Assembly (NCBI GenBank): GCA_013141505.1
Contig: JABFQX010000040.1
Span: forward strand, 1-64,000
DNA from: Methyloglobulus sp.
GTDB taxonomy: Bacteria > Pseudomonadota > Gammaproteobacteria > Methylococcales > Methylomonadaceae
Direction: 5' to 3'
Length of the DNA: 64,000 bases
In this document: positions 28,601 through 36,423 of the stretch, one piece after another
Position numbering within the stretch: position 1 is the stretch's first letter
How the letters are laid out: each line of letters begins with the position of its first letter
The notes under the pieces: model-generated
The model's database searches: none
The model's input: the letters and a program-made list of their open reading frames with translations, nothing else
Told to the model about the DNA's origin: nothing
Position numbers and translations under genes: made by a program

Positions 28601-28716
28601 AAATTATGGGGCCAATGGCGAGCATTATTATTGGCGGCCTGTTTTCTTCGACTTTGTTGAATTTACTGATGTTGCCCTGTCTGTTATTACGCTATGGCGG
28701 CAGGGAAACTATTTAA
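25636..28716 (+). CDS. RND-family efflux pump, heavy-metal (CusA/CzcA) type
   Basis: A 1026-residue inner-membrane proton-driven exporter. It has the duplicated RND layout: an N-terminal helix (about 12-32), a porter domain, helices 2-6 (about 335-480), a central loop, helix 7 (about 530), a second porter domain and helices 8-12 near the C-terminus. NAGLDIFPEFAPKQVIIQTE and the helix-4 motif GEVVDDAIIDTENIFRR place it near the HME (metal) branch; the paired acidic residues carry protons. The usual membrane-fusion and outer-membrane partners are not adjacent, so it is an orphan subunit here, perhaps because the upstream region was lost to IS insertion. The metal or solute is unknown. It converges on pyrC' with a 4-base overlap of their stops. 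Confidence 0.88.
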   Translation: MIASFIHFSIRYYGVVIAVAVLILMVGSYQFTNAGLDIFPEFAPKQVIIQTESPGLSSEQTDVLVTQQIEFALSGVTGLQSVRSESIQGLSIITALFPENSDIYRNRQLVNERLANLSAQLPKGVLPVVVPLSSSSATVLTLGISSEKMDLMALRSLVDWNIAPRLLAVPGVADVNVFGGETKQLQIQVDPRQLQRFNLSLEEIIAASSQAGNSQGGGFIESLNQRFSIQLNGQPTTPEQFGKTIVKRSNGNNITLSEVGTVTYAPKPAISAAQIIGKPGIVLMVLAQYGANTLSVSKQLEKNLNTISPMLAKQGIQFYPHLFRPADYIEKSISNLSKHLLFGGLFVVIILYLFLFNARAAIISTLAIPVSLLGAVMVLMAAGVNLNIMVLGGLAIALGEVVDDAIIDTENIFRRLRENQLIAIPLPVADVIKKASLEVRGSVVYASFIVALVFVPLLTLDGVAGRLFAPLGYSYILAILLSLLVALTLTPALCHALLGKYNLDSKEPRLINTLKGSYRKGLLTASRHFRLLTISSIAICLSGFLALLTIDHNFLPELREGHYIVHTTSIPGTSLTESIRIGSQLTGQFMAIAGVESVSQWAGRAERGADTYGSHYSEYEIRLASMSGAEQQRILDKLRHVLATFPGITFEINTFLTERVDETISGYTAPVVVNIFGNDLLDLDSKAKAVAAVIKDIPNASNVQVRSPPGTPFVQVHLNLDRLNFWGVTSEQVMLCLQSAYETTVVGKVFEGNKIIEVAVTFPPEQKKQPLAIADLPIKTLDGAFIRLAQVADIRPNTGRYNILRQNTQRKQTVTANIVNGDMDDFMHTLKARIAKEISFSAETYPEFVGAAVEQAKARNNLIFHSLLAGAGVLILITIAIGNLRHVLLTLANLPFALIGGVIAVLVTGAALSVGSVVGFVTLFGITVRNSIMLLSHCQHLVDNEGRPWNFDTIALAAEERLPSILMTALVTALAMLPIAFNSDNPGSEIMGPMASIIIGGLFSSTLLNLLMLPCLLLRYGGRETI

Positions 28717-30005
28717 TCTGAGGAAACTGGGTCTCCATAAACGACCTTGCCTGATTGCAACGTGTAGATTACCTTACCCTTAAACACCTGCCCCCAAAAC
28801 GGTGTATTCACGCCTTGACTGCGCCAATTTTCTGCATTGACCTGCCAATCCTGCTCAGGATCAAAAATACAAATATCCGCAGCAAAGCCACCCGTTAGCG
28901 CCCCCCTGTCGAGCCCAAGAAGCTGGGCAGGCTTGTGGGTCAGTGCCGCTATGCCCTGTTCCAGGGTTATTGCCCCATCGCCAACTAATTTGAGCATCAA
29001 TGGCAACACAGTCTCCAACGCCGACACGCCGGGGTCAGTTTCCGGGAATGCACCCAATTTCGCGTCCAGATCGTGCGGTTGATGGTCAGAACAAATACTG
29101 TCAATAATGCCACGGGCTAAACCTTCGCGTAAGGCATTTTTGTCAGCTACCGTACGCAAGGGAGGCTGGACATGATAAGCACTGTCGAATGGAATAATGT
29201 CGTCTTCTGTGAGGTGCAATTGATGAATAGCGACATCGGCACTGACATTCAATCCCGACAGCTTGGCTTGTTCCAACATAAAAACTGACCGCGCACAGCT
29301 TATTTGCCCAAAATGAACCCGACATCCCGTTAAACTCACCAGCTCAAGACATTGTGACAAGGCGATTGTTTCTGCCGCTTCTGGAATACTTGGTAAACCA
29401 TATCGTGTTGACAGCACACCTTCATGGACACAGCCGTTGTTGTATAAGGCGGGTTCATTAGGCCGATACATAAACAGCAAATCATGACTGGCGGCATATT
29501 CCATCGCCCGCCTTAGCACCAATAGATTTTTTACCGGCTGATTGGCGTTGCTGACTGCAATACATCCGACCTGTTTTAACGCCATCATAGCGGTGAGTTC
29601 TGCGCCTTCCAGTTTCTGGGTAAGTGCAGCAATGGGCAGCACCTGCCGGAAGCCGGCTTTCCGCGCCTTATCTTTGACCAGTTCTGCGACTGCGGGCGTA
29701 TCAATGACTGGCGAAGTATCGGGCGGCAAACATAATGTCGTAATACCAGCGGCTGAAGCGGCTGCGGTTTCACTTGCAATAGTGGCTTTGCGGGTTTGGC
29801 CGGGTTCGCGCAACCGTGCGCTGAGGTCGATAAAGCCAGGGCAAACGATGAGGTTGCGGGCATCAATGACCTTATCCGCCTCGAACCCTATCGGCTTATA
29901 AATAACCGATACAATCTTGCCGTCAGCGACATAAACCGAACCGAGACGTTCTACATTATTCGCCGGGTCAATAATGCGGCCATTTTCAATCAGTATCCGT
30001 TCCAT
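28713..30005 (-). CDS. pyrX: Dihydroorotase-like subunit, probably non-catalytic (PyrC'/PyrX)
   Basis: A 430-residue amidohydrolase of the dihydroorotase family. Active enzymes begin their metal site with HxH in a FIDLHVHLREPG-type motif; here it reads FIDLSARLREPG, so both histidines are replaced. Other family motifs persist (SDHQPHD; HKPAQLLGL). In Pseudomonas, an inactive dihydroorotase (PyrC' or PyrX) encoded directly after pyrB is a structural partner that aspartate transcarbamylase needs for assembly. The same gene order, with a one-base overlap (TAATG), makes that role likely here. A separate catalytic pyrC must exist elsewhere in the genome. Confidence 0.9.
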   Translation of the reverse strand: MERILIENGRIIDPANNVERLGSVYVADGKIVSVIYKPIGFEADKVIDARNLIVCPGFIDLSARLREPGQTRKATIASETAAASAAGITTLCLPPDTSPVIDTPAVAELVKDKARKAGFRQVLPIAALTQKLEGAELTAMMALKQVGCIAVSNANQPVKNLLVLRRAMEYAASHDLLFMYRPNEPALYNNGCVHEGVLSTRYGLPSIPEAAETIALSQCLELVSLTGCRVHFGQISCARSVFMLEQAKLSGLNVSADVAIHQLHLTEDDIIPFDSAYHVQPPLRTVADKNALREGLARGIIDSICSDHQPHDLDAKLGAFPETDPGVSALETVLPLMLKLVGDGAITLEQGIAALTHKPAQLLGLDRGALTGGFAADICIFDPEQDWQVNAENWRSQGVNTPFWGQVFKGKVIYTLQSGKVVYGDPVSSD

Positions 30006-30967
30006 TAAACGCCGCCTTGCTTTTGCATAGCCATCGCCATAATCGCCATACGAACAGCTATGCCATTGCTGACTTGATTTAAGATTACTGACTGTGACCC
30101 GTCAGCCACTTTGGATTCTATCTCCACACCACGGTTAATCGGGCCAGGGTGCATCACCATGGCATCAGGTTTGGCGTATTTGAGGCGTTGCTCCGTCAAA
30201 CCGAAGCATTTGAAATATTCACTTTCGCTAGGCAACAAGGCCGCGCTCATCCGTTCTTTTTGCAACCTCAACATAATGATCACGTCGATGTCCTGCAAGC
30301 CGTCAACCAGATTATGCGAGACGTTAACTCCCAGTGTTTCGACCTTAGTTGGCAATAAAGTTTTCGGCGCGATAACCCGTACTTCTGCCACGCCCAGCGC
30401 ATTCAAAGCCAGAATATCTGAGCGGGCAACCCGTGAATGCAGGATATCGCCAACAATGGCAACACGAAGTTTTGAAAAATCTTTTTTGATTTGCCGAATA
30501 GTAAACATATCCAGCATGGCCTGGGTGGGATGGGCATGTTGACCGTCACCGGCATTGATAACACTGATATGCGGGGCGCTGTGCTGGGCGATAAAATGCG
30601 CAGCGCCACTGATAGCATGGCGAACCACGAACATATCGACATACATGGCTTCAAGGTTGCGGATGGTATCGAGCAGACTTTCACCCTTGGAAGTCGAGGA
30701 TGTTGCAATACTCATGCTCAACACATCGGCAGACAAGCGGTTTGCAGCCAACTCGAAGGTCGTGCGGGTGCGGGTGCTGTTTTCAAAAAACAGGTTGACG
30801 ATGCTTTTACCTCGAAGCAAAGGCACTTTTTTGATACGCTGATCCGACATACCGACAAATGATTCTGCCAAATCCAGAATATCTATGAGCAATTGCCTGT
30901 CCAGTCCTTCAATAGTCAGAAAATGTTTCAGTTTGCCTTCTGAATTTAATTGCAGGTTTTTGGTCAT
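30005..30967 (-). CDS. pyrB: Aspartate carbamoyltransferase catalytic subunit
   Basis: Joins carbamoyl phosphate and aspartate in the committed step of pyrimidine synthesis. The 320 residues have the carbamoyl-phosphate motif STRTRTTFE, the [12 protein letters not shown] segment and the aspartate-domain motif [12 protein letters not shown]. Length is usual for the class that assembles with PyrC'. An AGGA site precedes the start. It lies between pyrR and pyrC' in one minus-strand operon; no regulatory pyrI is present, consistent with that class. Confidence 0.96.
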   Translation of the reverse strand: MTKNLQLNSEGKLKHFLTIEGLDRQLLIDILDLAESFVGMSDQRIKKVPLLRGKSIVNLFFENSTRTRTTFELAANRLSADVLSMSIATSSTSKGESLLDTIRNLEAMYVDMFVVRHAISGAAHFIAQHSAPHISVINAGDGQHAHPTQAMLDMFTIRQIKKDFSKLRVAIVGDILHSRVARSDILALNALGVAEVRVIAPKTLLPTKVETLGVNVSHNLVDGLQDIDVIIMLRLQKERMSAALLPSESEYFKCFGLTEQRLKYAKPDAMVMHPGPINRGVEIESKVADGSQSVILNQVSNGIAVRMAIMAMAMQKQGGV

Positions 30968-30970
30968 GGC

Positions 30971-31519
30971 TTATCCTGGCGCACGCACGGTTTGTATATC
31001 TATGCCCAAGGGTTCGGGGCCTGTCAGCTTGATGCGTTGGCCTGCAGCGAGAACAATGCGTGTCCCCACGCAATCAGGGCTAATAGGTATTTGTTTGCCA
31101 TCGCGCTCTATCAATACCGCCAAAACGACTTTTTCAGGGCGACCATAGTCAAATATCTCGTTCAACGCGGCGCGGACAGTTCGTCCCGTATAAAACACGT
31201 CATCGACAAGGATGATATGTCGGCCTTCAATCTCTGTCGGCAATTGACTTGGTTTTACGTTGGGATTAACGCCAATTTGGGAAAAATCATCCCTATAAAA
31301 AGAAATATCAAGCAACCCCAAAGGCTGCTTGATGTTCAAACGCTGATGTAATTTTTCCGCTACCCAAACCCCGCCGGAACGGATGCCTATCATCACTGGG
31401 TCGACTAACTTCCTGTCGGCGATAGTCTGGATCAGGTTTTTTTCCAGCGCGTCCAGTAAAACGGAGACTTCAAGTTTGCCTATACTCATTAGCCTTGGGT
31501 TTTTATTTTGCGTTGTCAT
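30971..31519 (-). CDS. pyrR: PyrR, pyrimidine operon regulator / uracil phosphoribosyltransferase
   Basis: A 182-residue type I phosphoribosyltransferase of the PyrR family. The PRPP loop is visible as ILVDDVFYTGRTVRAAL, preceded by IGIRSGGVWVAEKL. In gammaproteobacteria with pyrR-pyrB-pyrC' operons, the protein is linked to pyrimidine-responsive control; in Bacillus it binds RNA. No attenuator was identified here. The first ATG overlaps ruvX by 17 bases; a start at 31489 (MSIGKLEV) with AAGG just ahead would avoid the overlap and is a real alternative. Confidence 0.9.
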   Translation of the reverse strand: MTTQNKNPRLMSIGKLEVSVLLDALEKNLIQTIADRKLVDPVMIGIRSGGVWVAEKLHQRLNIKQPLGLLDISFYRDDFSQIGVNPNVKPSQLPTEIEGRHIILVDDVFYTGRTVRAALNEIFDYGRPEKVVLAVLIERDGKQIPISPDCVGTRIVLAAGQRIKLTGPEPLGIDIQTVRAPG

Positions 31520-31955
31520 TTAGCCAGGTTTGCAATATTAGCTGTGCCGCCAGTTGATCTTGCACCGCCCATAGTTTCGCTGCGTTTACGTTAACGTCTT
31601 CAAATAACATGTGCTTGGCTTCAAATGTGGACAAGGTCTCATCTTGTTGATGCACAGGCAGATGGTACCTGCCGTCTAACTGTCGGCAAAATTTTAGCAT
31701 ACGTGGCGTTATGGTGTTGTCAGACCCGTCAATTTGCCTGGAAATACCGACTACCAATCCGGCTGGCCGCCATTCTGCTATGAGTTTGCTAATGCCATCC
31801 CAATCCGGGTTGTCTTTGACTGCCCGCAAGACCCGCACCGGACTGGCAATACCGGTCAATAAATGCCCAACGGCAACACCTATTTTTTTACTGCCAAAAT
31901 CAAAGCCCAAATAGGTTTCATCTTGTGTCTTTGGCTGTAACGGATCTATTCTCAA
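31503..31955 (-). CDS. ruvX: RuvX/YqgF, Holliday-junction resolvase-like pre-16S rRNA nuclease
   Basis: A 150-residue RNase H-fold nuclease. The first acidic motif is LGFDFGSKKIGVAVG, the second region is GLVVGISRQIDGSDN, and the C-terminal part DETLSTFEAKHML carries further acidic residues. The E. coli homologue (YqgF) takes part in 16S rRNA 5' maturation. The only plausible start is a TTG at 31955, four bases after the yqgE stop. It sits in the conserved gshB-tonB-yqgE-ruvX-pyrR order. Confidence 0.92.
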   Translation of the reverse strand: MRIDPLQPKTQDETYLGFDFGSKKIGVAVGHLLTGIASPVRVLRAVKDNPDWDGISKLIAEWRPAGLVVGISRQIDGSDNTITPRMLKFCRQLDGRYHLPVHQQDETLSTFEAKHMLFEDVNVNAAKLWAVQDQLAAQLILQTWLNDNAK

Positions 31956-31959
31956 TGTA

Positions 31960-32523
31960 TCAAGCGTGCCCTGCGGGTGTCGTCAGATGGTTAATATTGA
32001 TCCCTATCTGGTTGGCAGCGGCATTCCATCGTTCATTCACTGGGGTATCAAATATGATTTGTTTGGCATAAGGGGTATTCAACCAGGAATTGCTCAGGAT
32101 TTCTTTTTCAAGTTGACCCTCGCTCCAGCCGGCATAACCCAAGGCGACCAAATATTGTTTTGGCCCTTCACCCATGGCGATGGCTTCTATCACGTCACGG
32201 GAGGTGGTCAGGGAAATGTCGTCCGAAACCGGCAAGCTCATATCCCAATTGCCACACGTGGTATGGATGACAAAACCCCGATCCTGCTGCACGGGGCCAC
32301 CAGCAAATACCGGAGTTTGCGCGGCTGTCGTGGAAGTCACGGCAATATCCATTTGGGTGAATATTTCCCCCAACTTCATCTCGGCAGGTCGATTAATGAC
32401 AATGCCTAATGCGCCTTCTTTGGCGTGCTGACACAAAAAAGTCACCGTGTGATGAAACAAAGGATCCAATAAACCCGGCATGGCGATGATGAATTGATTA
32501 TTAAAGTAACTTTTTTCACTCAT
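31960..32523 (-). CDS. yqgE: YqgE/AlgH family protein (UPF0301)
   Basis: A 187-residue protein of the YqgE/AlgH family, first named for an alginate regulation locus in Pseudomonas; its molecular function is not settled. Family motifs are FIIAMPGLLDPLFHHTV at the start, GALGIVINRPAEMKL, FAGGPVQQDRGFVIH and LGYAGWSEGQLEKEI. It lies directly between tonB and ruvX in the same operon, the arrangement most often seen for this family. Confidence 0.94.
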   Translation of the reverse strand: MSEKSYFNNQFIIAMPGLLDPLFHHTVTFLCQHAKEGALGIVINRPAEMKLGEIFTQMDIAVTSTTAAQTPVFAGGPVQQDRGFVIHTTCGNWDMSLPVSDDISLTTSRDVIEAIAMGEGPKQYLVALGYAGWSEGQLEKEILSNSWLNTPYAKQIIFDTPVNERWNAAANQIGININHLTTPAGHA

Positions 32524-32557
32524 GTTGGCTACCCTCGCTACTCAATGGTTGTGGCAA

Positions 32558-33436
32558 TTATGGCGTAGTCATGCCTGATTCGTCAGAAAATTTCCATTTT
32601 CGGGTAATCACCAGGACATTCAGTTCTTTAAGCAAATCATTGGGCAGAGGCGGAAAAGGTGCGCTCATTCGCACAATCCTTTTTGCGGCCTCATCAAGCG
32701 CCGGAAAGCCAGACGATTTAGATATTTGTATTTTGTAGATACTGCCATCGGCTTTTACCCCAACTTCCATAGTCAGAGTGCTTGAAAAATTTTTCCTAGA
32801 TGCTATTTCTGGATAGTTCATATTACCCACCCGTTCGACTTTACTCTCCCAGTCTTTGACATACTGGGCCGCCACATATTGATGTGCACTGACGGAGTTG
32901 ACGGTTTTTATTTTGGCTTCATCAGCGCTTTGCTGCTTAAGCCTAATTTCAGCGCCATATTGGGCAATCTGCTGTTGTAAAGCCTCCGCCGTCAGTTGCG
33001 GATGACTTTCGGCAGCATGGCTTGTTTCTGGTTTTTTTTCGGCGATCGCTTTAACAGGGGCTTTTTCTTGTGTTATCAATTTCTGTTTGGCTTTAGGCGT
33101 TATCTCTTCCTGTTCGCTTTGCTCCGCCTGCTTTCTGTGGCTATTACCCTGGCTGGCTATCCTTTGGGCAGACGGCTCAGGTTTATGGGTTTTTTCACCC
33201 GCGCCGATTTGATTTGCCTGTGCTAGAAATTTTGCTTTTTTGGGTGCTTTTTTCGCAGGTGTTGTCACTAAAGTAACGTCAATTGACCGGCTATTTTGAA
33301 CGGGCGTTTCGGGCTCGCTAAAACCTACTCCCAATACCATCAGGATATGAATGACAGCGGCGATAAATACCGCCACCAACAACTGATCTTTGTTGTTTAA
33401 TGAACTTCTTCCTTCAAAAAGTACGGGCTTTGCCAT
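32558..33436 (-). CDS. TonB-like energy transducer
   Basis: A 292-residue periplasm-spanning protein that would transmit proton-motive force from ExbB/ExbD to outer-membrane receptors. A single N-terminal helix (about 18-41) anchors it; a long Lys/Pro/Glu/Gln-rich linker follows (about 55-190); the C-terminal TonB domain (about 200-285) has SSTLTMEVGVKADGSIYKI and SSGFPALDEAAKRIVR. No exbB/exbD are adjacent. The gshB-tonB-yqgE order is conserved in Pseudomonas and relatives, where this paralogue is often called TonB3. Confidence 0.9.
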   Translation of the reverse strand: MAKPVLFEGRSSLNNKDQLLVAVFIAAVIHILMVLGVGFSEPETPVQNSRSIDVTLVTTPAKKAPKKAKFLAQANQIGAGEKTHKPEPSAQRIASQGNSHRKQAEQSEQEEITPKAKQKLITQEKAPVKAIAEKKPETSHAAESHPQLTAEALQQQIAQYGAEIRLKQQSADEAKIKTVNSVSAHQYVAAQYVKDWESKVERVGNMNYPEIASRKNFSSTLTMEVGVKADGSIYKIQISKSSGFPALDEAAKRIVRMSAPFPPLPNDLLKELNVLVITRKWKFSDESGMTTP

Positions 33437-33442
33437 AGGGTA

Positions 33443-34390
33443 TTATTTTAGCTTGGTCTCGATATGATCCATTAATAGCGCACTGATGTTCAAACCGAAC
33501 TGCTTATCCAGTTCTTGTACGCAAGTAGGGCTGGTGACATTAATTTCTGTCAATGTTGTGCCGATAACATCCAAACCAACAAAAACCAGACCTTTCTCAC
33601 GCAAGGTCGGCCCTACTTGACCAGCAATCCAGCGATCCTGTTCTGTCAGCGGCCTACCCTCACCCGTTCCCCCTGCCGCCAAATTGCCCCGGCTTTCGCC
33701 TTTGGCCGGGATACGTGCCAAACAGTACGGCACCGGTTCACCATTGACCATCAAAATACGTTTGTCGCCGTGTTTTATTTCCGGCAAGTATTTTTGTGCC
33801 ATTACGGTTCGGCTGTTATGCTCGGTCATCGTTTCCAGAATGACGCTCAAGTTAGGGTCGCCCTCGCGCAGATAAAAAATAGACGCACCACCCATGCCAT
33901 CCAAGGGTTTTACAATAATTTCGCCCAATTCATTGAGGAAATGCTTAATCCTGCCAGCCTCTCGCGTAACCAAAGTTTCCGTACAGCATTGGGGAAACCA
34001 GGCTGTATAGAGCTTTTCATTGGCGTCACGTAAAGATTGGGGCTTGTTTACAACATAGACACCCACCGCTTCCGCCAGTTCCAGAATGTACGTCGCATAG
34101 AGATATTCCTGATCGAAAGGCGGATCTTTACGCATGAGGATGACATCAAGCGATTCCAACGGAATATCCTGTTCGGAAGTAAACTTAAACCACTGCTGTT
34201 CATCGCGCTTGACGTTGAGTATCCGGTTTTTGGCATAGGCATGACCATTTCTTAAGTAAAGGTCACCTAACTCCATATAATGTAACTCCCAGCCTCTGGC
34301 TTGTGCTTCGAGTAACATCGCGAAACTGGTATCTTTTTTGATGTTGATGCGGTCAATGGGATCCATGACCATGCCGATTTTTAGAGGCAT
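33443..34390 (-). CDS. gshB: Glutathione synthetase
   Basis: Adds glycine to gamma-glutamylcysteine to form glutathione in the cytoplasm. The 315 residues have the ATP-grasp fold: N-terminal KIGMVMDPIDRINIKKDTSF, DVILMRKDPPFD, the ATP-binding strand IIVKPLDGMGGASIF, and GDKRILMVNGEPVPYCLARIP. Length is standard. It is the first gene of the minus-strand operon that continues through tonB to pyrC'. An exported phytochelatin-synthase-like protein elsewhere in the window would act on glutathione, although in the periplasm. Confidence 0.96.
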   Translation of the reverse strand: MPLKIGMVMDPIDRINIKKDTSFAMLLEAQARGWELHYMELGDLYLRNGHAYAKNRILNVKRDEQQWFKFTSEQDIPLESLDVILMRKDPPFDQEYLYATYILELAEAVGVYVVNKPQSLRDANEKLYTAWFPQCCTETLVTREAGRIKHFLNELGEIIVKPLDGMGGASIFYLREGDPNLSVILETMTEHNSRTVMAQKYLPEIKHGDKRILMVNGEPVPYCLARIPAKGESRGNLAAGGTGEGRPLTEQDRWIAGQVGPTLREKGLVFVGLDVIGTTLTEINVTSPTCVQELDKQFGLNISALLMDHIETKLK

Positions 34391-34447
34391 TATTGTCCTA
34401 CCATACAGTTTGAAAGATCATATTCCTTGGCATATTATAGATTGTTA

Positions 34448-34476
34448 TTTACCTTGAAAAGAAATTTTGGTATAAA
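34448..34476 (+). promoter_or_regulatory. Likely sigma-70 promoter of rpmB-rpmG
   Basis: TTTACC (34448-34453) and TATAAA (34471-34476) are separated by 17 bases and lie about 42 bases before the rpmB start. The -10 matches five of six and the -35 four of six consensus positions. Confidence 0.45.
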
Positions 34477-34517
34477 GATGGGCTAATTTTTGAATTCAGG
34501 TATCACAGAGGCCCATC

Positions 34518-34751
34518 ATGTCCAGAGTATGTCAAGTAACAGGTAAGCATCCTGTTGTTGGTAACAACGTATCACACGCTAACAATAGAACCAAGAGACG
34601 TTTTCTTCCAAATCTGCAACACCACCGGTTTTGGGTGGAAAGCGAAAACCGTTGGGTTCGCCTGAGAGTATCCACCAAAGGAATGCGAATCATCGACAAG
34701 AATGGCATTGACGCTGTTCTGGCTGATATTCGCAAACATAGCAAAATATAA
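34518..34751 (+). CDS. rpmB: 50S ribosomal protein L28
   Basis: A 77-residue ribosomal protein. The start [20 protein letters not shown] and the motif [12 protein letters not shown] are diagnostic, and the C-terminal part [18 protein letters not shown] completes the family pattern. It forms the conserved rpmB-rpmG pair, with rpmG 16 bp downstream. A clear GAGG site lies ahead of the ATG. Confidence 0.97.
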   Translation: MSRVCQVTGKHPVVGNNVSHANNRTKRRFLPNLQHHRFWVESENRWVRLRVSTKGMRIIDKNGIDAVLADIRKHSKI

Positions 34752-34767
34752 CGAAGAGGACTGAGAA

Positions 34768-34923
34768 ATGCGCGATAAAATCAAACTTGTTTCCAGCGAA
34801 GGCACAGGCCACTTTTACACCACGACCAAAAACAAGAAAACCATGCCCGAAAAAATCGAGATGAAAAAATTTGATCCCGTTGTTCGCAAGCATGTAATCT
34901 ACAAAGAAGCCAAAATCAAGTAA
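34768..34923 (+). CDS. rpmG: 50S ribosomal protein L33
   Basis: A 51-residue ribosomal protein in the operon with L28. The protein starts [20 protein letters not shown] and contains the KNKKT and [18 protein letters not shown] segments typical of L33. The zinc-binding cysteines found in some L33 variants are absent, so this is the zinc-independent form. An AGAGGA ribosome-binding site precedes the ATG. Confidence 0.96.
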   Translation: MRDKIKLVSSEGTGHFYTTTKNKKTMPEKIEMKKFDPVVRKHVIYKEAKIK

Positions 34924-35082
34924 CTATTTGCTGATTTGCCTAGTAGCAAAAAAAATTAGTCTCCCCGGTGGGCCGTAATGCCCACCAGCACCGAATTTAC
35001 TTCAATAACTTTGGCATAATAGCCACTCCAAAATCGAAGAATCATTTAGCGTAGGTGGCTTCGCAGAACGCGTGGGCAAACT

Positions 35083-35210
35083 GCCATGCCCAATATATCA
35101 CCGAACCAAAATAAGCATATCCAAAATATCGGTTTGGAAAATACGGGCAATAACCAACCCTCTCCGCTCCGTTTATGGCGTATTGCCTAGCGGCGAATAC
35201 GCCTTACAGC
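35083..35210 (+). repeat. ~130-bp dispersed repeat, copy 1
   Basis: Begins GCCATGCCCAATATATCACC and ends GGCGAATACGCCTTACAGC. It is nearly identical to 35803-35931 and related to 36567-36691. It lies between rpmG and the DUF4258 remnant. Confidence 0.9.
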
Positions 35211-35233
35211 TTTACCGTGTTAATATTCATTTC

Positions 35234-35481
35234 ATGCATTATGTTTTAACTGATCATGCACGGAAGCGAATCGCAAAACGACAAATACGCACTCAATGGG
35301 TTGAAGAAACCTTGTCATACCCGTCAAGAATTGAATCCGATCAAGACGACCCCGATTTGCTTCATGCCTTGCGTCCCATTGCAAGAGTGCGGCTTTCGTG
35401 TTTTGCGCGTAATTTACAATGACCGTTAATCCCATTGCAATAGTCACCGCTTATTTTGATGACGAGGTAAAAGACTTATGA
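35234..35481 (+). pseudogene. DUF4258 protein, disrupted by two frameshifts (possible toxin partner)
   Basis: ATG 35234 opens MHYVLTDHARKRIAKRQIRT and continues through RIESDQDDPDLLHALRPIA, the start of DUF4258 proteins, small RelE/ParE-like folds often encoded next to an antitoxin-like gene. After that the frame fails. A one-base shift restores ECGFRVLRVIYND and a second shift restores NPIAIVTAYFDDEVKDL, which are the expected end of the family. The restored frame ends in TGA at 35479-35481, overlapping the ATG of the DUF2283 gene by ATGA, as in an intact pair. Sequencing error could mimic this, but two indels are needed. Confidence 0.75.
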
Positions 35482-35666
35482 AAATTGAATTCGACCCCCA
35501 AGCTGATACGGCGTACATTGAACTCATTGAGGGCGATGTAGAACGGACCAAGCAAATTGAGCCAGGTGTCATGGCTGACTTTGATGAACAAGGCCATCTG
35601 CTCGGTATTGAAATTTTGTATGTCAGTAAACGTTCATCCATCAAGCCATCCAAAGAAGCTGCATAA
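35478..35666 (+). CDS. DUF2283 domain protein (possible antitoxin partner)
   Basis: A 62-residue protein of the DUF2283 family, recognised by KIEFDPQADTAYIELIEGDV and the later GHLLGIEILYVSKR. These small beta-rich proteins are very often the second gene after a DUF4258 protein and are presumed antitoxins, though this is not proven. Its start overlaps the stop of the restored upstream frame by ATGA. With the partner broken, it would be an orphan. Its stop codon lies at the very beginning of a ~270-bp repeat. Confidence 0.8.
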   Translation: MKIEFDPQADTAYIELIEGDVERTKQIEPGVMADFDEQGHLLGIEILYVSKRSSIKPSKEAA

Positions 35667-35931
35667 CGGACGTACGGAAATGATTGTCATTTCGAACGAA
35701 GTGAGAAATCTTATGGCGATCGGCAGCATCATAGATTTCTCCCGTTGGTCGAAATGACAAGCCTTTTATGAATCCAAAACCATATGGTTTCACCCAGCAA
35801 ACCGCCATGCCCAATATATCACCGAACCAAAATAAGCATATCCAAAATATCGGTTTGGAAAATACGGGCAATAACCAACCCTATCCGTTCCGTTTATGGC
35901 GTATTGCCTAGCGGCGGATACGGCTTACAGC
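35661..35931 (+). repeat. Extended dispersed repeat, copy 2 (~270 bp)
   Basis: Starts GCATAACGGACGTACGG, includes an imperfect hairpin built from TTTCGAACGAAGTGAGAAAT and its complement, and ends with the ~130-bp core shared with 35083-35210. The whole length recurs at 36424-36691. No gene lies in 35667-36021 apart from this repeat. Confidence 0.88.
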
Positions 35932-36021
35932 GTTTGATAAAAAACCCATATTTGGTGATACACTTTTGGCTAAACCAAAGTAAACTGGTAGAAAAACCAC
36001 AACCTTAAGACACAAAAGAGT

Positions 36022-36261
36022 ATGACAGATAATATTGAAAGCCTAGTGCTCGAGCATTTACGCATCATAAGGGCGGATATGGGTTCAATCAAAGATGACG
36101 TGCGTGAAATTAAATCACGAATCAACACCTTGGAAGCAGGGCAAGCTACCATTATCCAACAAATTGGGCATCTTACAGGGATGGCTGCCGAACAGCATGT
36201 TAGATATGATAGGTTGCTGGAACGTATAGAACGGCTTGAGCGTCGGCTAGACCTTGTTTAG
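36022..36261 (+). CDS. Small coiled-coil protein, unknown function
   Basis: A 79-residue protein, almost wholly alpha-helical, with heptad-like runs: VLEHLRIIRADMGSIKDDV, then EIKSRINTLEAGQATIIQQI, then a charged C-terminal helix ERIERLERRLDLV. Proteins of this kind are common in proteobacteria, often beside mobile or toxin-antitoxin loci, without assigned function. It is enclosed between two direct copies of a ~270-bp repeat and followed by a hairpin. No signal peptide or membrane segment. Confidence 0.65.
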   Translation: MTDNIESLVLEHLRIIRADMGSIKDDVREIKSRINTLEAGQATIIQQIGHLTGMAAEQHVRYDRLLERIERLERRLDLV

Positions 36262-36276
36262 GCTCTATCGAAAAAT

Positions 36277-36307
36277 GGTGGGCAAACGATAAAGCAGTTT
36301 GCCCACC
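36277..36307 (+). terminator. Hairpin after the coiled-coil gene
   Basis: Eleven-base perfect arms GGTGGGCAAAC (36277-36287) and GTTTGCCCACC (36297-36307) with a 9-base loop, 15 bp after the stop codon. No T-run follows, so termination strength is uncertain. Confidence 0.5.
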
Positions 36308-36423
36308 CTATAGGACTAATCGGCTTTTAAAGTACAGCGAGGTAGGGAACAATAGACGAAGCCGTATTGCGCCGCGTGGTTATAATTTTCATTCGGCGGA
36401 ATACGCTACGCTATTACGCCCTT

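Noticed and set aside
34967..34986. Hairpin GGTGGGC/GCCCACC after rpmG
   Set aside because: Seven-base stem without a T-run, 44 bases beyond the stop; possible terminator but too weak to call.
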